DNA of 64,000 nt from Dendrobium chrysotoxum. Its lineage: Eukaryota > Streptophyta > Magnoliopsida > Asparagales > Orchidaceae. Under the pieces are notes generated by a model. It did no database searches and was not told the DNA's origin. It saw only the letters and a program-made list of their open reading frames with translations. Position numbers and translations under genes: made by a program. The stretch is from assembly GCA_019925795.1 (NCBI GenBank), contig CM034303.1, forward strand, positions 56,405,931 through 56,469,930, read 5' to 3'. Shown here piece after piece: positions 1 to 13,000 of the stretch. Numbering within the stretch: position 1 is the stretch's first letter; each line of letters starts with the position of its first letter.

Positions 1-1040
1 TTGAACGTAGATCTCAACTGGAGAGATTAACTCTAAATATTTCAAATACTCCCCAAATTCCCAAATGCCCATAAAATTCAAAATATTTAATAATTAAAAT
101 CAATCACCAAACACTTAAAGCAAAGCTCATCCACCCTCCACTACAGTTTACCGAGACAGACAAATTCAAATATCACTTCAACTCACAAAGAGCTAATATC
201 TGGTTAAAAATATCACTATGATTCATTCTCAAACAGTCTCTTGCCAGTAAGGACATGACACGTATCCTCTAACCGATGATTTTGCTGCCAAATGGCATCA
301 CAGGTAAACGATTATTATCGGGGCCCTCTAAATCGGGTGGATTGCCGCCACATAACACCACTAAATTATGGTCATGGCCAAAGCCCGTTAGCTCCCCAAT
401 GGCACTAAATCTTTGAGATATGAATCAATATGATATGATCGATAAGGACAAAGCCCTTTGTTAGCTAAGGTAGATTCAAATTTATCCCCTTAAACAAATA
501 TCCATCCCAGATTTACATGATACCCTTGGAAGAAGCAAACCATGGTTGCCGACAAGGATCCTTCTATCGGGTTGGGTCGACTACCTCCTCTGACTAAGTA
601 GACCAGGGACCATGATGACCCGGGATGACGGAACAATGGGATCTTAATCAGGCTCATCATCCATTCCCCCACTATCCGCTTTAAGTACAAGATGGTGAAA
701 TTTCTAATTTTAATATCGAATTTTCAAATACCTACCAATGCTGCTACTATATGTCGGATATCACGTATCTACGGATATGATGTATTCGTTTGACTACTAG
801 CCTTAATCAAAAGTTCTTTCTCGTGATTGAGAGGGGTATTTAATTATAGAGGCTTATGCCTATAGGAAACCAGAACTCAGATCATAAAGTCCTCAGAAAA
901 TGTGGGCAAAATCTCTGGGTAGTATCTTATCTACAAACTCAATCTACCTTCTGAAAACTTACCTCGGAATTTAATCCGTTAAAACTCCCCAGCGAAAAGC
1001 AGAGGGAGGCCGGGGCGCGAATTTTCGGAGCCTATAGTAT
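1..1040. repeat. Dispersed ~1-kb repeat, copy A (cut by window start)
   Basis: This stretch is a diverged direct copy of 12732-13780. Shared landmarks, in the same order, are a 'gatctcaac' start, a block around 'ctcatccaccctcc', a block around 'gactacctcctct', and a terminal block ending in 'gaattttcgga'. No long reading frame is present, so it is probably an LTR or untranslated part of a larger element. The left edge lies outside the window, so neither ends nor target duplication can be judged. Confidence 0.7.
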
Positions 1041-2143
1041 TTAGGTGAATTTTTATTGTAGAATAAGAAAATCAATGCAATTGGGCAGGCATGTGAAGCC
1101 CTCACTTGTATTCATTTTTTGAAATTAGTATCTTTCGTCCCTTTAGCCGAATAGAGCTGTGACCATATGCTTTTGCATTTATTCTCTAGCCCTATTTTTT
1201 TCCCTATTAAAAGCTACATCTAAGAACTTACATGACAAAATACTATAATGTGAAGTACCAAATGTCATGAAAGCTTTCTAAGATACATGCAACAAATTCA
1301 TCGAAGCTAATTTTACTCATGTGATAAGATATTTTTTTATTTGCGATATATTTTCATTTGACGGTTGATATATACACTCTTATTTTTATAATTATGAGAA
1401 ATTATTAGATTAGAACAACATATTCACAAACAACCATCAATGAGGTTATACCTAACTATATATAAATTGCATATAATTTGTTGGTTGTTCGTAGATAAGT
1501 CATCTGCAATTAAGAAATTCAATATATTTACATAAGATAATTATTTGAGCTTCATTTGATGAAAGATTTAAGGAGGGTGGATGAGGTTACTTCTATAGCT
1601 TGAGTTTATGATCTTTTTATCTTAATAGAGACAACTATTCATTATTTGAATGCACACTCTTGTTGTTTTTCAAAAAAAAAAAAAAAACTTATATAGCCAA
1701 ACTTACCCTACAACTAAAAAAATCATATGTGAAATTTAGGAGAAAAGTGGTGCCTCTTTATGTTAAAAGGGATCAGAAGTGCAAGAAAATATTTTTTTAT
1801 AAAAATTACAAGATGATTATATAAAAATACAAGATGTTTTCTTACTGATTTTTATAAAAAAACAAGACAATTCTATAAAAACTAAGGGAAAACCTTCTTG
1901 TACTACATGAAAATGCTGAAAATTATTATTTCAAATAAAATTGTTTGTGTCGTTATTTATATAAGATTTTATAATGTATGATTTCTTAATGATTGTCGTC
2001 CATTTTTGTATCATAGGTTCCTGAATTTTTTCTTCTTCCAAATTTAGACATCCATAGCTACTTTCTATTAAAATTTATAGCTTGTTCCGTGAAAATAGGC
2101 TGTTAATTTAGGCTTTGGAATGGTAAGTTGTTGATTTTTTGGC
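1041..2143. other. AT-rich intergenic DNA upstream of CYP85A
   Basis: No gene is visible. It holds AT-rich sequence with a 15-base A run near 1672 and short direct copies of 'acaaga' plus A/T runs near 1790-1880. It should contain distal promoter sequence of the P450 gene, but no specific motif is convincing. Confidence 0.6.
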
Positions 2144-2151
2144 TATAAATA
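2144..2151 (+). promoter_or_regulatory. TATA box of CYP85A
   Basis: The motif 'tataaata' lies 73 bases upstream of the CYP85A start codon. Between them is a short GA-rich leader with a run of 'ga' repeats at about 2183-2202, typical of a plant 5' UTR. A transcription start near 2175 is inferred, not seen. Confidence 0.6.
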
Positions 2152-2223
2152 CACATGCAATGCATAAAGCTAGAGAGAAAGTGACAGAGAGAGAGAGAGA
2201 GATAGACAGAGAGAGTTGTGAAG

Positions 2224-5111
2224 ATGGTGGGAATTCTTCTTCTTGGTGTACCCTTTCTGTTCCTCTTTATTTGCTGTGGAGTGCTCAAATTGAATGAATT
2301 AAGGTACAGGAAAAAGGGATTGCCTCCAGGAACAATGGGATGGCCATTCTTTGGTGAGACTACAGAGTTTCTGAAGCAAGGGCCCAGCTTCATGAAGAAC
2401 CAGAGCGCAAAGTGAGTTTGCATTTTGGTCCCTTCTTCTCTCATTTCTTTAGTCTTATATGTTTCAACTCATCAACGATAAATAGATGATGAAACATTAT
2501 CCCTCCTCCTCCTCCTCCACCTCCTCCTCCTTTGATTGGTTTTAAAAACTCTCTCATTAAGTACTTGAAGATAGGACCATGAAAACAAATGCTGTCAATT
2601 ATTTGTTAATGATATTATGATGATTTTAGTGCCTTTTAGCATCTGCAACTTGCATGTAATTTCTCTGCTGCCACAGCATCTCTCTCATTTTGGCCTTTTC
2701 CTGCTCAAACCTACTTCAGACACTTTTCTTTTTTCCATTCTTTTCTATTTAGTCTCTACATTTCACTTACTAATCATCATCATCATTAGCCTTATTTCAG
2801 CTATATGGAATTGGCATTATGCATCTTGCAAGTATTTACTTTTACACAACTTCTATCAACATTTTCTTTGATTAACCTCATTTTCTTTTTTGAATATATT
2901 TAATCATATGTATCTATTCATATTCTCATTGTTTATCCAATACAATTATTTCTCAATCATTTTTAACGTTTTATCTAAATGTTCTCATTTCTGTCACATT
3001 CAACTTACTACCGATATTATTATCTAGGCATGGGAGTGTGTTCAAATCACACATATTGGGAAGCCCAACAGTTGTGTGCATGGAACCAGAGCTGAATAGG
3101 TACATGCTTATGAGTGAAGGCAAGGGGCTTGTTCCCGGATATCCTCAGTCTATGTTAAAAATAATGGGGAAATGGAACATTGCAGCAGTTGAAGGATCTC
3201 TTCATAAGGTTATGAGGAGTTCTATGCTTGGATTAATCAGGCCTACTATGATCAGAGATAAGCTCTTGTCAAAGGTTGATGAGTTCATGAATACCTTTCT
3301 TTGTCATTGGAATGGCCAAGTCATTGATATTCAAGAGAAAACCAAAGAGGTTTGAGAAAAATGTACCATTTTCAAACTCTTTTTTACATATATACATGCA
3401 CTTAAGACATGATTGCAAGAGAATTTAAGGATAAAATTTTAAAATATAAGCTATACAAATTCTCTCAAATCTATGGAGTATGAAAGTTTATGCTTAAATT
3501 TTGTTATAACTATGTATATTATAGAAGATTTGTCCCTCTAAATTTAGGATAAACTCTTTCGTCACCTTTTACTTGAAATCATAGTTCCATCATTCTACAG
3601 CCAAAGTAGAATCTAGCGAAATGGTGTTTCTCATCTAGACAACAACAAGCCTTTATCCTACTTTCTAGATATATGACATGTGAGAGAGAAATACAACACA
3701 AGAATCACATTGTTATTGTTTTGTCAAAACATAGGTTGCAGCTTGGTTTTGCTTTTACTAATGAAAGAATATTAGCTGAACTAACGACCTTTCAAGAAAA
3801 GAAATAACAGTGGATTCATTTATTTTTAATATAACTGATATTTATTAATTGAAGCTATGATTTATTTATGATGCAAAGAACTTACCCTGTTCTCTATGGT
3901 GAAGATGTGGCTGCTCTCAGCACTGAAACTGATAGCTGGAATTGAAACAAGTCCACTTTCGGAATCTATGAAGAAAGAATTATATGGGGTTCTAACAGGA
4001 ACCATCTCTTTGCCATTCTACTTTCCTGGTACTAACTATTACCGAGGTTTTAAGGTAATTCTGATACAAATTCCGATTTTATGCCTCATCTAAAGAACTT
4101 GTCAGATTAAGAAGAACGAGGTATTTTGTGCAGGCAAGAAAGAAGGTCATCACCATGCTTGAAAATATTATCAAAGAGAGAAGAAGAGATCCACTTTGTT
4201 GTCAAGCTGATATGCTTGATTTTCTCCTTGGAACGGATTCTGAAAATGAAGCAAAATTATCTGATGAACAGATAATTGATACTATTCTAACTTTAGTTTA
4301 TTCAGGATTTGAGACTGTATCTACTACTACAATGATGGCCATCAAATATCTTCATGACCATCCACAGGCTCTTGAAGAATTCAAGGTGAGAACAGAAATG
4401 CTAAGTGTTGATATAAAAAATGCACATTAACTGATATTTTCCTTTTTTTTTAGAATGAACATTTTGAAATAAAGAAGAAGAAAGCATCTGACTATAAGAT
4501 TGATTGGAATGACTATAAGTCCATGGAGTTTACACGCGCAGTGAGTTTTTTAACTTACTGGTTGGTGAAATTTATGCCTCGTTTGAGAAGGCTTTCCTTA
4601 CTATTTCTAAATAGATTTTTAGTAGAAAGCTTCTTTAAGAAGCAATAAAAAGCCATCCCAAACGAAGTCTTAGTTGCTTCAAAGCTAGCTTAACATAAAA
4701 AAGCTGTTTTTTTCTTATATATAAACAGGTTATATGTGAAACTCTAAGATTAGCCACAGTTGTTAATGGAGTGCTAAGGAAGACAACAAAAGATACGGAA
4801 TTAAAAGGTTGGTTAACGCACACTTCAGAAGAAAGTATTCAAATCTCTGCATATCACATATCATTCAGCAAATGGTCTGAAATATTTTTGTAGACTTTTT
4901 TCAGGCAATATTGTATGATTGAAATTTTCCGAAATTTATGTCATTAAGAACTTATGCTCATATTTCAACATGCTTTTTACTAGGTTATATCATTCCAAAA
5001 GGATGGAAGATATATGTCTATTCAAGGGAAATGAACTATGATCCATTAGTGTATGATGAACCTTTATCATTCAATCCATGGAGATGGATGGTGAGCCATG
5101 AACCTGAACTT

Positions 5112-5165
<54 letters not shown>

Positions 5166-5750
5166 ATATATATATATATATATGGAAATTTGCTTTGCCA
5201 ATTGAGATTAATCAAAATGCTTTTCTGATGCAGAACAATAACTTGGAGTCTCACCATTACTTCCTCTCATTTGGAGGAGGTGGAAGGCTATGCCCAGGGA
5301 AAGAGCTTGGGATTGTAAAAGTTTCCTTATTTCTTCACTACTTTGTGACTAGATACAGGTTTGTCTGGCTTTATTAGATTTTTAATTGGTTATTTTTCAT
5401 TGAAGTAATAGTCTATAATTTCAAAGGACATGGTCTTCTGCAATTTAAAATAATGTGATATCAAGATATTAATCAATCTAATGACAAAAATAAGATCATA
5501 CTAATGATCATTATTGACTACTCTAATTAGTATAATATTACTTAAATAAGATAACATTGTTAATTGAATAATATTAGTTTGTAGATAGCATTGTTGTTTA
5601 GATTACATGGCTAAATATCTATATATTTATTATGATTTTAATGGTGAGTCTGTGCATTGCAGATGGGAGGAAATTGGAGGAGAGAAACTGCTGAAATTTC
5701 CAAGAGTTGAAGCACCAAAAGGGTTTCATATTCGGATTTGGGACTATTGA
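2224..5750 (+). CDS. CYP85A: Cytochrome P450 CYP85A, brassinosteroid C-6 oxidase
   Basis: Nine exons join in frame into 465 codons plus stop: 2224-2411, 3028-3349, 3905-4054, 4134-4385, 4454-4540, 4729-4807, 4984-5090, 5234-5358 and 5663-5750, all with GT-AG introns. The length equals that of Arabidopsis CYP85A1. Visible parts are an N-terminal membrane anchor (residues 1-22), the proline hinge 'LPPGTMGWP', I-helix 'SGFETVSTT', K-helix 'ETLR', 'FNPWRW', and heme loop 'FGGGGRLCPG' with the cysteine ligand. CYP85A enzymes are ER monooxygenases that oxidise C-6 of 6-deoxocastasterone to castasterone. Whether this copy also makes brassinolide, as some members do, cannot be read from sequence. The start follows a clear TATA box. 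No break is seen, so it is probably functional. It converges on TRM1. Confidence 0.96.
4575..4673. mobile_element. Small hairpin MITE in CYP85A intron 5
   Basis: About 100 bases bounded by imperfect inverted ends, 'cctcgtttgagaaggcttt' on the left and 'agccatcccaaacgaag' on the right, with an inner palindrome around 'agcttctttaagaagc'. The ends resemble those near 51506 and 56400 and the element at 6143-6256. It has no coding capacity and lies wholly within the intron. Confidence 0.55.
5113..5183. repeat. (CT)n-(TA)n compound microsatellite in CYP85A intron 7
   Basis: About 24 CT units are followed by about 10 TA units between exon 7 (ends 5090) and exon 8 (starts 5234). It accounts for the Leu-Ser-rich and Arg-Glu-rich reading frames seen here, which are not genes. 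Confidence 0.95.
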
Positions 5751-7030
5751 TTATAGATTATTTTTTTAACCATCATAAGCTGCTGGCCCTGCAGAAACTA
5801 ATAAGGATCAAAATCTCACATTTGCTTCCTTTTTTTCTTCTACTCCTAAATTATTAATCAATCGTTACAATTGGTGATTGCAGCACTCTGATATTTTGAT
5901 TGAATATTGTATCTCATTATGGCCAGGAAATCAATGGGTTGGTCCTACATTGGGTAATAAAATAAGAGTTTATGATTCTAACTGTGTTCTAACTGCGTTG
6001 GGGACCAATTTAGGGTGGTCCAAAGGCCAAAAATTAATGTCAAATATTTTAATATATTTTCATCAAAGCCTTTTTAAAATAATAAAATAAAACATTAGTA
6101 GTGATTTCCCTGTTATATATATATACACACACACGTATAAAGTTTTGCTTGGGACAATTTTTTAATGAAGCTTTTTAATAAAAAAATTAATTTTTTTATT
6201 AAAAATTTACTTTAAGAAGTAATAATAAAAAAATCATCCCAAATAAAATCTTAATTAATCTCTACATTCTATGTTATGTAAATGTTTCCTAAATTTATTG
6301 GTTGTCTTCAAAATCATAATGCTTTATCTTGGTTTAATCTTTTATATCAGAATAAAAAATATTATAAGTATAATCACCTTTAATTTTTAATATTTATTTT
6401 ATAGAGTACAATTTTCTATAAATTCTAAGTTGGAGATAAATGTTATTTAACTTTTTACATGGTCATAATTCTAAATGAACCTGTTAGCTTTTATTTAGCA
6501 AACCTTTTTTTATTTTTTGAATGCCGAGTTAATAAGTTATAATTAATTAGTTTTGCATCTGTAAATATCTATTTATTTACTGAGGCACAAATTTATTTAT
6601 TTTTTTTATCTTCAAAACTTGATATTTTATATGGATGTTTTATTATAATTTTTTAGTAATTGGGGCCATGCAAATCGTTCAAATTCCTAACTTCTTATAT
6701 AGTAAATTAAGGAATTAGACATCATAGTCGAGCAATCATATATTTTTTATATAATAACATAATTAAAAATTATATGATTCAGAAATATATTAATTAATTT
6801 TTCTTTTCAAGCTATTTTTTACACTCATTGCTATAACTTCTCTCTTTTCACTTCATTTAATTAAAATAAAAGCTCATATGACAGAAAAACATAATCAGCT
6901 CGTGAAAGAAAAAGAAATAAAAAAATAACTTGTAAGCAAATGCGGTGAGCAATGAAAAAGACTACTGGCGACCATCATATCTTCCGATCTACTCTCAGAA
7001 GACAATAAACGGTTGTCTCATTTTTAAGGC
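5751..7030. other. Intergenic DNA between the convergent CYP85A and TRM1 genes
   Basis: The two stop codons are 1.28 kb apart and point toward each other, so this stretch carries both 3' UTRs. AATAAA-like words occur near 6081-6090. It contains a MITE-like hairpin at 6143-6256 and is otherwise very AT-rich, with no gene. Confidence 0.65.
6143..6256. mobile_element. MITE-like hairpin, same end motif as the CYP85A intron element
   Basis: Inverted ends 'ttttgcttgggacaattttt' and 'aaaaatcatcccaaataaaa' flank an AT-rich stem. The 'TTTGGGAT'-like termini relate it to 4575-4673 and to the element split by the Copia insertion at 51530. No clean target duplication could be fixed because the flanks are AT-rich. 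Confidence 0.5.
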
Positions 7031-10000
7031 TTATTTATTACCAAGAAATTTTGGATCATTAGTAAAATTTTCATGTGAATTGAGAGTTCTCTCTGTAACT
7101 TCAGCACCAGCAGCTTCACCGATCTGGCGATGCTTGGTTTTGATAAGCCGACCTGCTCTGAGCATAGGACCCCAGCTTTTTTCAGGGTTGAGCAAAAACC
7201 TTGCAGCCTTCTTGGCTCTTGTTTTGTTGATGGTTGATGTTTGTGTGAAATTTACCTTTTCAATGGAAACATGGGTGGTGTGAGTTAACCTCATTTGCAG
7301 ACGAATACAAGGGCGACAAAAGAGAGCACAAGGCATAATTGTTTTTATGAGAATTGAGGGGAAATTTTAACTGTCAAGATACAAATTTGATATAGGAAGA
7401 CTTCGATTTTAAGACCTTTGACAACAACTTCTAAGGCATTTAACAATTAAATAACATCAACTATTTCACAACCTTAACTAGGGTTGTCAACTTGGCTCCA
7501 AGGTAGCTTGAAAATCAAAATGGCTTCTAGCTCGAATCAAGCTTATAGATCAAAATCATTCAGCCAGCTAATGAGCCAAACCCCTAAAATTGAGCTTGAA
7601 TTGAGTCTACCTAAATGTTGACCCTACAGCAATAAAAAAAATCAAATGAAAATACATCCATATCTGCACAAATACAGCCGAAATCCTATCCAGATCCCGC
7701 AAATGCTGCAAAAATCCCGTTTGCCCATACCTCCGTGAGCGGCATCGAAACTGTCACCTCATACATGCTTGGACGCAAAATTTCTCCCGCGTAGGCTCTC
7801 ACTCTCATTAAAATGGCGAGCGGGGCCTAAGACTTCCTCTCCTCTTCCACACGCAGAACTCCCGAACTCCAACCTCCCTACACGCTCACGTAGCACGGTG
7901 TGAGGAAAACCGGTGCGACGCTTGCAACGAGGCGGGTAAGCCTCGGAGCGCTCACGTAGCGTAACGAGGACGAAAACTAAGTACCTTTAAACGCTCATGT
8001 AGCACAACAGTGGAAAGTAAATTGTACTCTTTTAAACAAGTACTCGAATATCCTTAAGCGCATATGTAGCATAGTGGGGATTGAAAAAATTGTGGCCGCG
8101 GTGTCATCCGACACCTAAAGCGCCCACGGTGTGGAGGGGAAGGCTATGTCTCCCGGATTTCCCCTAAATGGGGGAGATGCCGGGAGGCTGCCGGATTTTT
8201 CGGTGAAAACAGGGGACTTGAATGAATGCAAAAGATATGAGCTTGGACTTGATGAGAACTTGATTGAACAACATGGGACCTAAATAAATTCATACAAAAC
8301 AAGGCTTGAACAAAACTTGAAATGATTAATAAGAACTTGGACTAAAAGCTTAACATTTAAAAAAAATGAGATTTATAAATTGTAAGAATGATGAAGACAA
8401 AGACAAATGAATGAATAAAGATTCATGTATAATTTGATTACAAGCTTTAACATGGAATTTTTGGACAATAGCAATTAACTTTAATGATCATTTCAATCGG
8501 AATGAAGACATTGTGGAATATGATATCAAGCTCATCATATATATTGCAATCCATCTTTGAGAACAAAGAATTTGTGAGCACAGTTTGTTTGCAAGCAACA
8601 AAAAGTTGTAAGAGATATGATTTGAACATTTGATCAAATCAATTCCTAAATAAGAATAGTGACACTCATATCATTCATGAAATAAATGTTGGGATATCCA
8701 TACAATTTACAAGGATTCAGTGGCAAGAAAATACAACAATTCTCTCAAGAGAAAATGGCCAATGTGCAATAAATATGATGAGTCAGCATGTATATGATGC
8801 ATGCGATATTGCGATGCATTGTCTATAATCCAAGGCAATGAACTATAATGGATGCGGGCCCTTGCAAGCAATGATAAAAGACTGGAATCACACATAATAG
8901 CATTACTCATAGTCAATGCTAGGAGGCACTGCAATGAATATAATTCGACTGCAGTCGATATTAACTTGCAAGCAAATACAGCGGGTCACCGCAAGCAATA
9001 AAGGGTGGTGTATGATGAATGTGATTGACCCCCTTGCATGCATAGCTACACATGCAGTATGTTGTGCACAGATAGACACGGCAAATCTACAATATATATG
9101 AATTCCTACAAGCCACTGTAGGGGGGACTCATGGAAATAAATCTTCAATGCACACAACGATGATGAACAACAACAACAACAACATCAAGCCTTTGTCCCA
9201 CTACGTGGGGTCGGCTACATGAATCCTTTTTCTCCATTGTGCCATGTTTAAAGTCAAATTCTCGTTTAAATCTAATAAAGAAAGATCATTTCTGATATTT
9301 TCTAACCAAGTCTTTTTAAGTCTACCTCTACCTTTCTCAACATAAGTCAAATCTAAAACCTCTACTTTTCTAACCGAGTCATCGGAAGGCCGTCGTTTTA
9401 TGTGACCAAACCATTTAAGGCGACACTCTCTAATCTTATCTTCCACTAGAGCTACTCCAACCTTTTCACGTATATGCTCATTTTGTATCTCATCTCTAAG
9501 GGTAAAGCCACTCATCCACTTGAGCATCCTCATCTCTGCAACACTTAACTTAGTAGTATGCTTCTCTTTTAATGGCCAACATTCAGCACCATAAAGCATT
9601 GCAGGTCTCACAACCATCTTATAGAATTTTCCCTTAAGTTTGAGGGGTACTTTTCTATCACACAATAAGCCTGATGCATTCCTCCACTTCAACCATCCAA
9701 CTTGGATTCTGCTGATAATATCCCCATCTATATCACCATCACTCTGAACAATAGATCCAAGATATCTAAAACGTGTACTCTTATTAATGACTTGATCGGC
9801 CAAAGTCACAATGCCCTCACTAGGTCTATTATTACTAAAATTACACTCCATATATTCCGTTTTAGATCTACTCAAGTGAAAACCTTTAGACTCTAAGGTT
9901 GACCTCCACACTTCTAGTTTACCTTCAACTCCCTCTCTAGTCTTATCAACAAGAAGAATATCATCAGCAAAAAGCATACACCAAGGTACATCCTCTTGCA

Positions 10001-13000
10001 AATGTCTAGTGAGAACATCCATGACTAAAGCAAAAAGATATGGGCTTAAGGCTGATCCTTGATGTAATCCAACCGAAATAGGGAAATACTTGGTCAAACC
10101 ACCTTGTGTTTGAACACAAGTAATAGCTCCTGCATACATATCTTTAATGATTTGAATATAAGCGTTATTAACTCTTTTCTTTTCAAGAACTCTCCATAGC
10201 ACTTCTCTTGGAACTTTATCATATGCTTTTTCTAAATCAATAAATATCATATGTAAATCCTCCTTATTCTCTCTATATTTCTCCATCAAACCTCTTAATA
10301 AATGTATGGCTTCCATAGTAGACCTACCCGGCATGAATCCAAATTGATTTTGAGAAACATTAGTATCACGCCACAACCTACACTCCATAACTCGCTCCCA
10401 TAGTTTTAAAGTATGACACATTAACTTAATTCCTCTATAATTCACATATCTTGTGCATCAGCTTTATTATTAAAAATAGGAATTAACACACTCACTCCAC
10501 TCATCTGGCATCTTTTTAGTCTTCAAAATAATATTAAAAAGTTTAGTAAGCCAAAATTCATTCATCTCCTAAGCATTTCCACACATCTATTAGAATATCA
10601 TCAGGTCCAACAGCTTTTCCACCCTTCATTTTATTTAAAGCCTCTCTAACTTCAGTTTTACTAATACGCCGATAAAAACAGAAATCTTTATTTTCATTTA
10701 GGGTGCTAAGGTCACTAAAGTCAATCGTATTTTCACATTCTTCATTAAAAAGTTTAGCAAAATATCTCATCCACCTTTGTTGAATATCATCTTCTAAGAA
10801 AAGTATTTTTTAATCTTCATCCTTAATACATTTCACTTGAACTAAATCCTTACTACTATCTCTTTGTTTGGCTAACTTGTACATTTATCTTTCTCCCTCC
10901 TTAGTATCTAATCTATTATATAAATCATTAAAAGCTAAGATCTTTGCATCACATATTGCATTCTTAGATTCCTTACGTGCCTCTTTATATCTTTCCTAAT
11001 TATTAGAATTTTTACATTTAAACCAATTTTTATAACAAATCTTTTTATTTTTTATCTTTTGTTGCACATTTGGATTCCACCACCAACTATTTTTACTATT
11101 ATGAGCTTTTTCCTTAGATATTCCAAGCATATCTTTTGCAATATTCTTAATATTACTAGTCACTTTTTCCCACATAACATTAGCATCCTCATGCACATCG
11201 ATGATGAACAATGAAACCAAAGCATCCTGGAGCATTTAGTCAAATCGACAATGAACATAGTTCATTGACAACCTGAATCAACACACGAATGCCAAGAAGC
11301 AATAGTTGTTTATAACAGCAGTCTCCATAAAGTCAATCTGCAAGCATAACTTGTCTACAATCAATGAGGGGGTTACAAAAGATATGACTCAATTGCAAGC
11401 CACGACATGAAACTTGTAAATCAATTTAGTTAACTTGCAACAATAACGAACATACCAGTTTCCTACAGATACTAAAGAGCAATGTGTAATGAATGCATCA
11501 ATTCGCCGGTATGCAATGCAGCCTCTTGCAGACATATAGTGCAATATGTGGTGAGTGCTAGCACCTGTTGGTAATAATGAAAGATGTGTCGTACGTACAA
11601 TGATATGCCCGTGGGTGATAATCAGAAACAAATGGTGAATGTTGCGACACTCTTATGGTCAATAATGATTAACATACAGATGAACGGGTCAATTTGCCTG
11701 CAACCAACATAAGAGAATTCCCTACAAATACATATAGTGTAGCATACAATAAATGCTAACACTTGCTGGCAATGATAGAGGATTTGCCATACACACAATA
11801 TGCCTGCGAGTGCTACTCAACAATGGGCAGTGAATGTTATGGTACCCTCTACAGTCGAGGAGCATGCAATGGCAAGCAAATGTACTGGTCATCTACAAGC
11901 TAAAGCAGATAATGTAACAAATACAAATACTTACGGGCCCTTATAGAAGACTCTTTATACACACAAAATGTTCTCTACGAATAAAGTGTCAAATGACTAT
12001 AACAAATGCAAGCTCCTACAGGCTGCTATAGGAGGCCCGCTCAATGCAATATTCATTTGTAAGTAGAAAAGAAAGACATGTAGCAGATGCAAATACCTAT
12101 GAGCCACTATAAGAGACCCGTTATGCATTCAACATACTGTCTGTGAGCAAATACAGAAGTGCTACAACAAATACGAGTTTCTACGAGCCGCTGTATAAGA
12201 CCTGTCAAATGTCCAAAATGTCCCCGCACATGCACTATAATATGTATGCACATAGGTACACAGAAGGGCATGTGGAATCCCAAAACCCGCATGGGCCCAG
12301 ACGAGAATATTATAGGTACACACGTGACGCCTAGGGATACCGTGCGGGTCAGTAAATAAACCCAAGTTCGAGTCCGATCCTTTTATGCGGGTAGATAAAA
12401 GTCGACACGGCTCGAACCATTAAATAAATATGCGGTCGCGAGGTCGACCGAGATATTTATTTTATACATTCATATTATGCCTTCAATAAAGAAAACTCAC
12501 CAACAAAGACATAAAGCCTACGAAACCCGATCCTCTGTCAACACCTTGACATAGTCGACAAGGTTCAATCCACAAATGGAAGTAACCCCATATACCCCGA
12601 TGATGGCCGTGTTGAACATAGATCTCAACCGGATAGGTTAACTCCAACCATTTCAAATGCCTCCAAACTTCCACAAAGTTCAAATTCTCAAAATATAGAA
12701 ATATTTTCAAATGGCCCCATACCCTGATGATGGTCGTGTTGAACATAGATCTCAACCGAAGGGGCTAATTCCAAATATTTAATGTCACCCAAATGCCCAT
12801 CAAAAATTCAAAATCTCCAAAATTTCAAAATCCAAATATTTAAAAATTAAATTAACCATCCAATTACTTAAAGCAAAACTCATCCACCCTCCGCAACAGT
12901 TTGTCGAGGTGGACAAATTTGAAAATATTATTTCAGCTAAAAAGAGCCAATGTCTAGTCGAGAATATCATTAGGATTCATTCTCAAATAGTCTCCTGCCA

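Noticed and set aside
5036..5257. Frames containing long Ser-Leu or Arg-Glu runs
   Set aside because: They are translations of the (CT)n microsatellite in CYP85A intron 7.
7256..7336. N-terminal part of the 101-codon minus frame ending at 7031 as a separate small gene
   Set aside because: Only the part from 7255 on matches TRM1; the rest is intron sequence ahead of the acceptor.
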